A stretch of 64,000 bases of DNA from Streptomyces sannanensis (lineage in GTDB: Bacteria > Actinomycetota > Actinomycetes > Streptomycetales > Streptomycetaceae): NCBI RefSeq assembly GCF_039536205.1, contig NZ_BAAAYL010000001.1, forward strand, positions 4,712,001 to 4,776,000, written 5' to 3'. Shown one piece after another: positions 1-9,100 of the stretch. The translations under genes were made by a program, and so were the position numbers. How positions within the stretch are numbered: the stretch's first letter is position 1; each line of letters starts with the position of its first letter. A model generated the notes under the pieces. The model saw only the letters and a list, made by a program, of their open reading frames with translations. It had not been told where the DNA came from and made no database searches.

Positions 1-2
1 TG

Positions 3-2153
3 GTTGCCGAGAAGGACGTGCTGGGCTGGTTCGCACCGGGCGAGAAGCGACGGCAGGCCGAGGCGGCGCTGGCGCGGCTGCGCGAGCGGGCGCTGCTGCT
101 GCCCGCGGCCAAGGGGAAGTTGGCCCTGCCGCCCCTGCTCCACGTGCGAGCCGCCGGGTTCGACGGCTACGGGCGCACCGCCGGCCGGCTTCTGACAGCC
201 GGGTACAACGCCCCCGAGGTCAAGCGGATCGCCGAAACGCTCTTCGGGGAGGGCGCGGCCCGCACCCGTGACCAGGCGCAGGAACTGATCACCGGCCTGC
301 TCGCCGACCCCGCACGGGTACGGGCCCTGGTGGCCGGGGCACCGCCCCGAGCGCAGGAACTGCTGGACCACCTGGTGCCCGGGCCGCCGCTGCTGCGCAC
401 CCACTGCTTCGTCAGCCGGTACGGGGAGCAGTACGGCGGCACCGACTCCAAGTACCTCTTCCGCGGCGGCGGCAGCGGCGACGAGGGCACCGACTGGCTG
501 GCGGCGCGCGGCTTGCTCATCCCGGCCGGCCTGGACCTGGCGGAGCTGCCGTACGAGGTGGCCCGCGCCCTCCGGCCGGAGGGCGCGGTGCCCTGCCCCC
601 GCCTGGAACCGGAACCGCTCACCGCCACCGCGCCGCTGCCGGCCGGCTGGAACGGCCAGGGCAGCACGGCCGCCGCGGCGGCCTCCTGGCGGGCGGAGCT
701 GGTGCTGCGAGCGCTCGCCGCGCAGCCGGTGGCGATCCGCAAAGCGGGCGGAATCGCCGTACGCGACACCCGGCGGCTGGCCAAGGAGGCCGGGGCGAGC
801 GAGGACGACACCCGGCTGTGGCTGGACCTCGCGGTCAACGCCGGTCTCGCCGCACCCCAGGACGAGGCGCCGGCCCCTGCCGCGCGTGGGAGGCGCCGCC
901 AGAACGCCCCCAAGCCCGCCGCCCGGCTGCTGCCGAGCAGCCGCTACGACGCCTGGGCCGCCGCCCCAGCCGCGGGCAAACTGCTGCCGCTGCTGGCCGC
1001 CTGGGCGGTGGTGCCCGAGGTACTCAGCCACTGGCCCGACCCCGACGAGACCCCGGTCGCGCTCATCTCCCCGCAAGACGAGGACGCCGTCGCCCTGCGT
1101 ACCGGCGTACTCCGCGCCCTCGCCACCCTCCCCGAGGGGCGCGGCCTGACCACCGATCCACGCGGCTACGCGGAACTCCTGGACCGGGCCGCCTGGTGCC
1201 GGCCGACCCTGCGCGGCCTCCTGGCCGGCGACGGGACCGGAGCACTGATCGGCGGGGACGACCTGACCGGCCGTCTCATGGCCACCCTGGACGAGGCCGC
1301 GATGCTCGGACTGGTGGCCCATGGCGCGCTCACCGCCACGGGGCGGGCCCTGTGCGGGTTGCTGGAGGCGGGAGCCGCCCATCACTACCCGGCCGTGCCC
1401 GGCGCGGGAGCCGACCCGGCCGCCCGCGGCGCCGAGGGCCTGGGCGAGGACCTGTCCGCACGCCCCGCGCTGGCCGCGGCCGTGACCGCCCTGCGCGAGG
1501 CCCTGTACTCCACCCTGCCCACCCCGAGCACCACGGCCCGCTTCCAGAGCGACCTGACCGCCACCGTCACCGGAGCCCCTGCGCCCGGCCTGGCCGAACT
1601 GCTCTCCGCCGTCGGCGACATCGAGTCCGAGGGCCATGCGGTGGTCTGGCGGATCAGCGCCGCCTCGGTACGGCGTGCCCTGGACGCCGGCTGGAGCGCC
1701 GACGAACTCGTCGGCCGCCTGACCGAGGTGAGCGAACGTGACACCCCACTGCCCCAGCCTCTCAGCTACACCATCAAGGACACCGCCCGCACCCACGGAC
1801 AGCTCCGGGTCGTTCGCTCCGCCTGCTGCATCCGCTCCGACGACACGGGCCTGATCGCCGAGGTGGCCCACGCTCGCGGCCTGGCCAAACTCCGCCTGCG
1901 CCGGATCGCACCCACCGTCCTGATCTCCACAGCCCCGCCCGAGGAGACCCTCACCGCCCTGCGCGCGGCCGGCTACGCCCCCACCCAGGAGGCGGAAACC
2001 GGGACCACCATCGTTGACCGGACCCCCACCGAGCGCGCCGACAGCCTCCCGCCCACCCTGGACCAGGCCCACTCCCTGTACGGCGAACCCGTCCGGGGCG
2101 TCCCCGCCAGCGCCCACGCGCTGGCCGCCGCGCTGGTCACCACCACGGGTTGA
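3..2153 (+). CDS. Helicase-associated (XPB/Ssl2-like, Helicase_C_3 type) protein, 5' partial
   Basis: The reading frame is open through the left window edge, so the N-terminus lies outside; about 716 codons are visible. Alternating winged-helix-like segments and a long Ala/Leu-rich body resemble the actinobacterial proteins annotated as helicase-associated or helicase C-terminal domain proteins. The C-terminal segment around DNA 1790-2010 (the recognisable part reads LRVVRSACCIRSDD, then IAPTVLISTAPPEETLTALR) is what I recognise. No Walker motifs are visible in the part present, so it is probably not a helicase itself. Known relatives sit near XPB-type helicases, and the role is inferred to be DNA repair or transcription related. 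The assignment rests on overall pattern. Confidence 0.6.
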   Translation, partial: VAEKDVLGWFAPGEKRRQAEAALARLRERALLLPAAKGKLALPPLLHVRAAGFDGYGRTAGRLLTAGYNAPEVKRIAETLFGEGAARTRDQAQELITGLLADPARVRALVAGAPPRAQELLDHLVPGPPLLRTHCFVSRYGEQYGGTDSKYLFRGGGSGDEGTDWLAARGLLIPAGLDLAELPYEVARALRPEGAVPCPRLEPEPLTATAPLPAGWNGQGSTAAAAASWRAELVLRALAAQPVAIRKAGGIAVRDTRRLAKEAGASEDDTRLWLDLAVNAGLAAPQDEAPAPAARGRRRQNAPKPAARLLPSSRYDAWAAAPAAGKLLPLLAAWAVVPEVLSHWPDPDETPVALISPQDEDAVALRTGVLRALATLPEGRGLTTDPRGYAELLDRAAWCRPTLRGLLAGDGTGALIGGDDLTGRLMATLDEAAMLGLVAHGALTATGRALCGLLEAGAAHHYPAVPGAGADPAARGAEGLGEDLSARPALAAAVTALREALYSTLPTPSTTARFQSDLTATVTGAPAPGLAELLSAVGDIESEGHAVVWRISAASVRRALDAGWSADELVGRLTEVSERDTPLPQPLSYTIKDTARTHGQLRVVRSACCIRSDDTGLIAEVAHARGLAKLRLRRIAPTVLISTAPPEETLTALRAAGYAPTQEAETGTTIVDRTPTERADSLPPTLDQAHSLYGEPVRGVPASAHALAAALVTTTG

Positions 2154-2230
2154 ACAGAACACCACGGCGACCCTTGAGTGGGCCCGCGGGGTGGCGGGTT
2201 GGCGGAGACGATCCGGCCGCGCCGGTCCGT

Positions 2231-2437
2231 TCAGCCCAGGTGCGTGATGAACGCGTTCCAGGCACGCGGGCCGAAGACGATCACGGGGCCGGTGGGGCGC
2301 TTGCTGTCCCGCACGGGGATGAGGCCGGGGACGTTGTCGGCGACCTCGACGCAATCACCCTGGCCCCCGCTGTAGCTGCTCGTGCGCCATAGTGCCGTGG
2401 TGCAGTGGGTGGTCGAGTTGTGGACGTCGTCGCTCAT
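2231..2437 (-). CDS. DUF397 domain protein
   Basis: A 68-residue protein with the typical DUF397 layout: an N-terminal W-x-TSSYSGG-x-G-x-CVEVA motif, then a central RDSK and a C-terminal W-x-AFI. Its ATG overlaps the TGA of the upstream XRE regulator gene (ATGA), so the two are translationally coupled. In Streptomyces such XRE/DUF397 pairs are described as toxin-antitoxin-like (Scr1/Scr2 type), with the DUF397 protein as the small partner. Its 3' part is almost identical at DNA level to a second copy at 19013-19125, which points to recent duplication or gene conversion. Confidence 0.9.
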   Translation of the reverse strand: MSDDVHNSTTHCTTALWRTSSYSGGQGDCVEVADNVPGLIPVRDSKRPTGPVIVFGPRAWNAFITHLG

Positions 2438-3306
2438 GTTCTGTGCTCCTTGGCAACTTGCTCGATCAGCGCGAGTGACTCCGTAGGCGCCAATGCTGCC
2501 ATGCGCGCGTCGTCGAAGAGGGCCTGGTAGCAGGCGACTTCCTGCTCTCGCTCTATCCAGATGTTGCCAGTCGGGGCCTCGGTCAGAACGAGGTCGAGTG
2601 ATGCGAGCTGGGGGAAACTCAGCAGCACGTAAGGGCCGAGCATGCCGGAATGAGCGCCGCGCTTGAAAGGAACCACCTGAAGCGTGATGTTCGGTCGCTC
2701 AGCAACCGCCAGCAGATGTTCCAGTTGTGCACGCATGACTTCCGGCCCGCCGACCTGCTGATGCAAGACCCCCTCCGAGAGGACCGCCCAGAACTTGATC
2801 GGCTCCTCACCGCCAAGCCGCTCTTGCCGGGCGAGCCGAACCTGAACGAACCGCTCGATCTCCTCGGCTGTCTGCCAGGTACGCGACGCAACGGTTACGG
2901 CGCGTCCATATTCAGGAGTCTGGAGAAGCCCCGGCACGAGCTGCATCTGGTAGGTGCGGATGCTGTCGCAGATCGCCTCCATCTCGATCTGGTCGCGGTA
3001 GGCGTCGCTGAGGACTGACGCGTACTCATGCCACCACCCTTCGCGCCGCCGGCGGTTGGCCCGCTGGGCGAGAGCCGTGAGCCGCTCCTTGGTCTCAGGG
3101 TCGATCACGCCGTATGCCTGCATGAGCACGGCGAGGTCGGGGCTACGCACCGGAACGTGGCCGTTCTCCATGCGGCTGATCTTTCCCTTGGTGCAGTCCA
3201 GAAGGTCGGCCGCGGCCGCGGTCGTGAGGCCGGCAGCTTCCCGTGATCGCCTGAGTTCGTCGCCGAGTTGGCGACCCAGCACGGTGGATGGCTTCACGTT
3301 TGGCAT
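2434..3306 (-). CDS. XRE-family regulator with DUF5753 (Scr1-like)
   Basis: About 290 residues. An N-terminal helix-turn-helix (LGDELRRSREAAGLTTAAAA, then CTKGKISRMENG) is followed by the long C-terminal DUF5753 region, with the hallmarks GWWHEYAS, LVPGLLQTPEYGRAV and the ERFVQVRLARQERL helix. I chose the ATG at 3306 because the HTH begins about 10 residues later, as in the family; an in-frame TTG at 3387 would add 27 residues. The gene is co-directional and overlapping with the DUF397 gene and divergent from an ATP-binding protein gene. That trio occurs again at 19.0-21.2 kb. It probably autoregulates the shared divergent promoter region 3307-3487, by inference from family behaviour. Confidence 0.88.
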   Translation of the reverse strand: MPNVKPSTVLGRQLGDELRRSREAAGLTTAAAADLLDCTKGKISRMENGHVPVRSPDLAVLMQAYGVIDPETKERLTALAQRANRRRREGWWHEYASVLSDAYRDQIEMEAICDSIRTYQMQLVPGLLQTPEYGRAVTVASRTWQTAEEIERFVQVRLARQERLGGEEPIKFWAVLSEGVLHQQVGGPEVMRAQLEHLLAVAERPNITLQVVPFKRGAHSGMLGPYVLLSFPQLASLDLVLTEAPTGNIWIEREQEVACYQALFDDARMAALAPTESLALIEQVAKEHRT

Positions 3307-3487
3307 GCCCAACTCTCTACCAGTGGGCGGGCCTTGGCGTGCGGGTATTACCCGATTGGGTGAATCGAGAGTCAGATATGCATTCAACGTTGCTCCATTA
3401 GCCGTTTCCCGGGCAATCTCCTGGTGTCAGCAGTCTCAAGCGGCCCCCGCTGGGGTTGCCCACGATTCCGATCACATGGGAGCTGTC

Positions 3488-4108
3488 ATGGCTGCACTGA
3501 TCGACGTCTCGTTCCGCCTCTCCCGCCGCCCTCGCAGCGTCCCCCGGGCCCGCGCGGCCCTGCACGCCGTACTCGCGGACTGGAGTGCGGGGGACGACCT
3601 GCTCCACACCGCCGAGCTCGTCCTCTCCGAGCTGGTCACCAACGCCCTGCGTGTACGCGCACCCAACGACCGCCAAATCGGCGTACGCATCGCCTACTCG
3701 GCGACCGGCGGCATGCTCCGCCTGGAAGTGAGCGACGCCGGGTCCGGTCGGCCCGAGCTGCGGCGACCCGAGGCGGACGAGACCGAAGGGCGCGGCCTCT
3801 GGATCGTTGAGGCGCTGAGCCTCCGGTGGGGCGTCAGCCCGCGCGCGGGCGGGATCGGCAAGACCGTGTGGTCCGAGCTGAAGGCGCCCGCCCTCACTCC
3901 CGCCCGCGCGACCAGGGAGATCGCGGCTGTCGCCGTGCAGGCAGGGCAGTCCGTACGGGCACGGGGAGACTGGCGCACGGTCCGACACGTACGCACGGAA
4001 CGGCAGGCGTCCGGCGGCCTGACAGTCGTATTGGGGCTCGACGAAGGCCCGCCGCTGCGCGTGCCGGCCGGGGAACCGCTGGCGGTCCGGGACCCGGCCG
4101 TACAGTGA
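3488..4108 (+). CDS. ATP-binding protein, HATPase_c_2 (anti-sigma factor-like)
   Basis: About 206 residues with a GHKL fold of the RsbW/SpoIIAB type. The N-box reads ELVLSELVTNALRV, the G1-like box VSDAGSGRP, and the G2-like box EGRGLWIVEALS. The start at 3488 is supported by a GGGAG Shine-Dalgarno five bases upstream; an ATG twelve bases earlier is in frame but less well placed. The roughly 70 residues after the ATPase core are not recognised. Proteins of this type in Streptomyces usually bind sigma factors or antagonists, and the divergent XRE/DUF397 pair is the usual neighbour. Kinase activity on a STAS protein is possible but unproven. Confidence 0.85.
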   Translation: MAALIDVSFRLSRRPRSVPRARAALHAVLADWSAGDDLLHTAELVLSELVTNALRVRAPNDRQIGVRIAYSATGGMLRLEVSDAGSGRPELRRPEADETEGRGLWIVEALSLRWGVSPRAGGIGKTVWSELKAPALTPARATREIAAVAVQAGQSVRARGDWRTVRHVRTERQASGGLTVVLGLDEGPPLRVPAGEPLAVRDPAVQ

Positions 4109-4149
4109 GCAGTGCCACGATCGGTCCCCGCAGGCCAGGAGGAGCCCCC

Positions 4150-4743
4150 GTGACCGGCTCCGCCCATCACCCCATCCCCGTCCGGCGCGGGCACCTGCGT
4201 GACGCCGCCGAGAAGATCGAGCAGGCCACCGGCATGCGCGTGGAAATCATCGGAGGAACGCTCGTGATGTCTCCGAGCCCCAGCGGCAAGCGTGCCGGGA
4301 TCGTGATCGACCTGCGCGACGCCATCCGCCCCGGCCTCGCCGCCGAGCACGAGGCGTACGAGAACGTATCGGTCCCGATGCCCGGTGATCCGGACGACTA
4401 CGCGACCCCGGACCTCACCATCGGGCCGCGCGCGTTCAAGGAGGAGGACGGCTGGCTGCTGGACGCCGACGCGGTTGTGCTGGCCGTCGAGGTGATCTCG
4501 CCCAACGAGCGCTTGAAGGGGATCAACGAGAAGACCGCCTGGTACGCCGCCGCGCGCGTCCCCCGGCTCCTCCAGATCGATCCGCGCACCGGCACCTGGT
4601 CACTGTTCACCCGCCCCGGAGAGGGTGAGTACAGGGGCGTGATCCACGGCAAGTACGGCGAATCCGTACCGCTCCCCGGAGAACTCGGCGGGGACCTGCC
4701 CACCTCCGGTCTCCCCGTCTACGGCAGCCGCCCGGTCCCGTGA
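4150..4743 (+). CDS. Uma2-family (DUF820) putative restriction endonuclease-like protein
   Basis: 197 residues, GTG start with a strong AGGAGGAG ribosome site a few bases upstream. Features match the PD-(D/E)XK-like Uma2/DUF820 family: ERLVEIIGG-like N-terminal motif (MRVEIIGGTLVMSPSP), a central DYATPDLTIGPR segment carrying the acidic residue, then VVLAVEVISPNE with the E-x-[VIS] strand, and the KTAWYAAARVPRLLQID motif near the end. The family is common and multicopy in Streptomyces and cyanobacteria; the biological role is unknown. It follows the ATP-binding gene after 41 bases and may be co-transcribed with it. Confidence 0.88.
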   Translation: MTGSAHHPIPVRRGHLRDAAEKIEQATGMRVEIIGGTLVMSPSPSGKRAGIVIDLRDAIRPGLAAEHEAYENVSVPMPGDPDDYATPDLTIGPRAFKEEDGWLLDADAVVLAVEVISPNERLKGINEKTAWYAAARVPRLLQIDPRTGTWSLFTRPGEGEYRGVIHGKYGESVPLPGELGGDLPTSGLPVYGSRPVP

Positions 4744-4968
4744 CGACTGGCACCCCGGTGCTGTTGGAGCCGGGCATGGCTCCACTGGCCCCTACGGTAC
4801 CGGCGGACAATGCCCGGCTTTCGACGCCCAGAAACCGGCTTGCGGCTGGTGGGTGACCGGCAGTGGAAGGGTCGGTGAAACCGGGTCATCTCCCATTGCC
4901 GGGTGTGGTGCGAGCACTACAGGGTTGGGGCCGATCACCGTTCCCCCCCACCACGGAAGTGCTCGACT

Positions 4969-6099
4969 GTGCGTCTGCTGACGTTTCTCGCCACCCTTAT
5001 TGCCGTTCTCTTCGTCGCCCCTCCGGCGCAGGCACACGTCCGTGAGACCTCGGTTACGGTCGACCTGCGCGGCCAGCGCGACGGCGTCGCGGCTGTCGTA
5101 GACATGGAGTACGACGTCCTCGCCCGGCTGCTGAGCCTCGACGGTGTCCTGAGCCCGGACGCGGTCGGCGTGGACGGCGCGGCCGCCGAGGTGCCGACCG
5201 GGGTGCGGCGCAGTTCGCTGGACGCGCACGCGAGCGACGTGGCGGCGTACGTCGGCGAGCGGCTGCGGCTGAGCCGAGGCTCGATCGGGTGCACTGCTGC
5301 GGACGGTGCCCGCGTCGAACTCGCCGACTCCGGCGCGGCGCAGGTCGCGCTCGCCTACGACTGCCCGGTGTCCGGGGCGCTCACCGTCCGCAGTGACATC
5401 TTCCGCCCCTCCGACGGCGTCATCGACGGCACCACCACGAAGGTGGTCTACGACATCGACGGCAGCCGCGGTTCGACGCTGCTCGACACCGCCCGCACCA
5501 GCGTCACGGTGGGGCACACCGATCTGCTCAGTGAGATCCCGCGGTTCGTCAAGCTCGGGGCAGAGCACCTGTACTTCGGGCTCGACCATGTGCTGTTCCT
5601 GCTGGCGCTGCTGCTGGGCGCGAAGCGGCTGCGCGACGTCGTCGGGGTCGTCACGGCCTTCACGGTCGCGCACTCGTTGACCCTGGTGCCGGCCGCGATC
5701 GGCTGGGTCAGCGTGCCCGCGTGGTTCGTCGAGCCGCTCATCGCGCTGTCGATCGCGTTCGTCGCGCTCGACAACCTGCTCTCGACGAGGACGAAGCACC
5801 GGCTGCCCGTGGTCTTCGGCTTCGGGCTGCTGCACGGGCTGGGCTTCGCGGGCTCGCTCAGTGTCGACGGGCCGCTGTCGGTTTCGATGCTGGCCGACCT
5901 GGTCGCCTTCAACGTCGGCATCGAACTCGCCCAGTTGACGATTATCGCGCTCGCCTTCCCGGTGCTGCTGTTCCTGCGCAGGGCCGCGACCACGCCGGTC
6001 GCCGCTCGCGCCCTCAAGCTCGGCACCGTCGCGGCGACCGTCTTCGTCGCAGGTGCCGGTCTGGTCTGGTTCGTCGAACGTTCCCCGCTCCTGACCTGA
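4969..6099 (+). CDS. HupE/UreJ-like membrane protein with exported N-terminal domain
   Basis: About 376 residues. The GTG start gives a clean signal peptide (LLTFLATLIAVLFVAPPAQA), then a roughly 180-residue beta-rich extracellular part. The C-terminal third has about six membrane segments with the HupE/UreJ_2 hallmarks EHLYFGLDHVLFLLALL, FTVAHSLTL and FGFGLLHGLGFAG, with conserved His residues. HupE/UreJ proteins are implicated in nickel or other metal uptake; this long, two-part form is of unknown substrate. It ends 31 bases before the large phosphoesterase gene, in the same direction, so an operon is likely. The upstream gap 4744-4968 shows no gene. Confidence 0.85.
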   Translation: MRLLTFLATLIAVLFVAPPAQAHVRETSVTVDLRGQRDGVAAVVDMEYDVLARLLSLDGVLSPDAVGVDGAAAEVPTGVRRSSLDAHASDVAAYVGERLRLSRGSIGCTAADGARVELADSGAAQVALAYDCPVSGALTVRSDIFRPSDGVIDGTTTKVVYDIDGSRGSTLLDTARTSVTVGHTDLLSEIPRFVKLGAEHLYFGLDHVLFLLALLLGAKRLRDVVGVVTAFTVAHSLTLVPAAIGWVSVPAWFVEPLIALSIAFVALDNLLSTRTKHRLPVVFGFGLLHGLGFAGSLSVDGPLSVSMLADLVAFNVGIELAQLTIIALAFPVLLFLRRAATTPVAARALKLGTVAATVFVAGAGLVWFVERSPLLT

Positions 6100-6130
6100 C
6101 ACCCACCCACCCGCACTCTCAAGGATCCCG

Positions 6131-9100
6131 ATGTCCATGTTCACCTGGACACGCGCGCACATGCGCGCTGTCCTGTACACCACCATGCTGGGGCTCGCCT
6201 TCAGCGTGGTGGCGGGCCCGCTGACGCTGTACGCGGCGACCGCCATCGACCCGCCGGAGGCCACCGTCAGCGGCGTCGCGTACGTCGACGCCGACGGCGA
6301 CGGCCGGCGCAGCTCCGACGAGGCCGGCCTGGCCGGTGTGCGCGTCTCCGACGGCACGGTCACCACCACGACCGCCGCCGACGGCTCCTACTCGCTGAAG
6401 ATCTCCACCGACCGTCGTAAGACGGACATCGTGTGGGCCGGTCAGCCGCGGGGCTACCGGTTCGGCCTGGACGAGTACAAGGAGCCGAGGTTCTGGGCGA
6501 ACCTCGGCCAGCTCGCCGACGACGCCACGCCGACCGCGGACTTCGCGCTCGTCCGTGACGAACTCTCCGACGGCGACACCTTCTCCTGGGCCAACATCGC
6601 CGACCCGCACGTCAACGCACAGCTGCCCGATCAGATACGCGAGATCAACTCCACAAGCACCGACCTGCGGTTCATCGCGGTCAGCGGCGACCTCACCAAC
6701 GACGCCAGCCAGGGGCAGTTCGACGCGTACCGTCGCGGCACCCAGCAGTCGGACGTCGCTGTCTGGCCGGCCGTCGGCAACCACGAGTACGCGGGCGGGT
6801 CGGCGTACGCGGACAGGATCGACAACTATCGCAAGAACGTCGGTCCGGAGTGGTACTCGTTCAACTACGGCAACCGGCACTTCGTGGTGCTGGAGAACAA
6901 TGGCGCGGCGCCGTTCGAGGAGGAGCTGAACTGGCTCAAGGGCGACCTCGCCGCGAGCGTTCCGCTGGACGACGACCCGGCCAACGACATCGAGGTCGTC
7001 GTCCTCGCCCACCAGCCGATGAACGTTCCGTTCGGCTCGCCGTCGACGTACGACGCCTTCGGCAAGGTGCTCGAGCAGTACAAGGCGCAGCTGATCCTGG
7101 TCGGCCACGAGCACTCCAACCACGTCGAGAACAAGTCGGCGTTCGCCCCGACCGCCAAGCACATCCAGACCGTGTCGAGCTCCTACACGATCGACAACGC
7201 GCCCCGCGGCTTCCGCTACATCCATATGGCGGGTCCGGGCTTCGAGAACCCGTTCCGGATGTACGGCGAGAACGAGCACCTCACCATCGTCAGCCCCGCG
7301 CCGGGCTCGAAGGTGCCGGCCGAGAAGTTCCCGGGCATCCAGATCAACGCCTACGACACCGGCGACGAGGTCGTCTCGGCGCGCTACCGGATCGCCGGCG
7401 ACAAGAACTGGAGGCCGCTGCACCGCAGCGGCGAGTTCACCTGGCAGAGCAACCTGCCCGACAGCCTGCAGACGGTCGGTGAGCACAGCGTCGAGGTGAA
7501 GGTGACCGACGCGGCGGGCAAGACCTGGACCAAGTCGGCGGACTTCACCCTCACCGACGAGCCGGCGCTCAAGCCGGTCGCCGGCGGTGACTGGGACCAG
7601 CACCACGGCAACGAGGGCCACTCCGGTGTCGCGCCGGCGCAGGAGGCCGGCCGCCGCCTGGCCTGGAGCTTCCGCACCGACGGCACCTTCCTCACCGGGT
7701 CGCCGGTCATCCACGACGGCGTCGTCTACGCGGGCACCCGCGACGAGAACGGCGACGGCAACAGCCGGATCCACGCCGTCCAGCTCAAGAACGGCAAGGA
7801 GCTGTGGAACTTCGAGGTGCCGCAGTCGATCCACGGCAGCCTCGCCTACGGTGACGGCCTGATCTTCGCGCCGACCCTCGGCTCGGAGCTGTACGCCGTG
7901 GACGCGAAGACCGGCGAGCTGCGCTGGAAGGCCGAGCCCGAGGAGGCGCCGGCCCCGAACAACCAGCGCACCTACGGCTACTACTCGCCGGCCGTCTCCG
8001 GCCACACCGTGCTCTGGCCCTACCAGACCCGTTTCGGCATCGGCAGCCAGGGCGTCCTCAAGGCGCTCGACACCCGCACCGGCGAGCAGATCTGGGCCTC
8101 CCCGATGTCCGGCGCGACCATGAGCGACGGCACGCCCGCCGTCATGGACGGCACCGTGTACGTCGGCAACCAGACCGCCGACCGCGTGCTCGCCTACGAC
8201 CTGGCCACCGGCGCCCGCAAGTGGACCGGAACCGAATCGCTCGGCGGCTGGCAGGACGGCGTGCCGACCGCAGCCGAGGGCAAGGTCTTCATCGGCTCCA
8301 ACAACGGCATCGCCGCCCGCGACGGCAAGACCGGCGAGACGCTGTGGACCTACCGGAGCTCGCGTTCCTCGCTCGTCTCGAGCGGCTCGACCCCGAGCGC
8401 CGCGGCCGTCAAGGACGGCGTCGTCTACATGGGCTTCCCGAGCGGCGCCGTCGTCGCCCTCGACGCCCAGACCGGCAACGTCCTCTGGGAGCGGGTGCTG
8501 CCCGGCGACATCTACCACGGTGGCGTCATGTCCAGCCCGGTCGTGGCCGGTGACACGCTCTTCGTCGGCGCCAACAACGGCAGGTTCTACGCCCTGGCCA
8601 CCGACACCGGCCAGATCCTGTGGAACCACGAGACCGGCACCTGGGTCGGCGCCGGCCCGGCCGTCAGCGGCAACACCGTGGTGACGGGCGCCTGGGACGG
8701 CAACCTCTACGCCTACGTGCCGGGCGGCGAGTCCGCGCAGCGCTGGGCGACCGTGACCGGTACGGTCAGCGACCCGGAGACGGGCGCTCCGATCGCCGGC
8801 GCGAAGGTCACCGCCGTCGCCGCCGGTCAGGACACCGCGGTGACCAGCACCGACGCCCAGGGCAAGTACCGCATCGGCGTGCCGGCTTCGACCTGGACCG
8901 TCTCGGCGGCCAAGCGCGGCCTGATCGCCGACGACCGCTCGGAGGCCGGCGTCACGGTCGGCACCACCGGCAACGAGACGGCCGACCTGAAGCTGATCAA
9001 GGTGACCGGCCCGGTCGCCGGCAAGTCGACGTACGCGCCGGACTACGGCAACGGCAGCACGCGCAAGGACGTCGTCACGGGCAGGGAGTACTACTACCTG

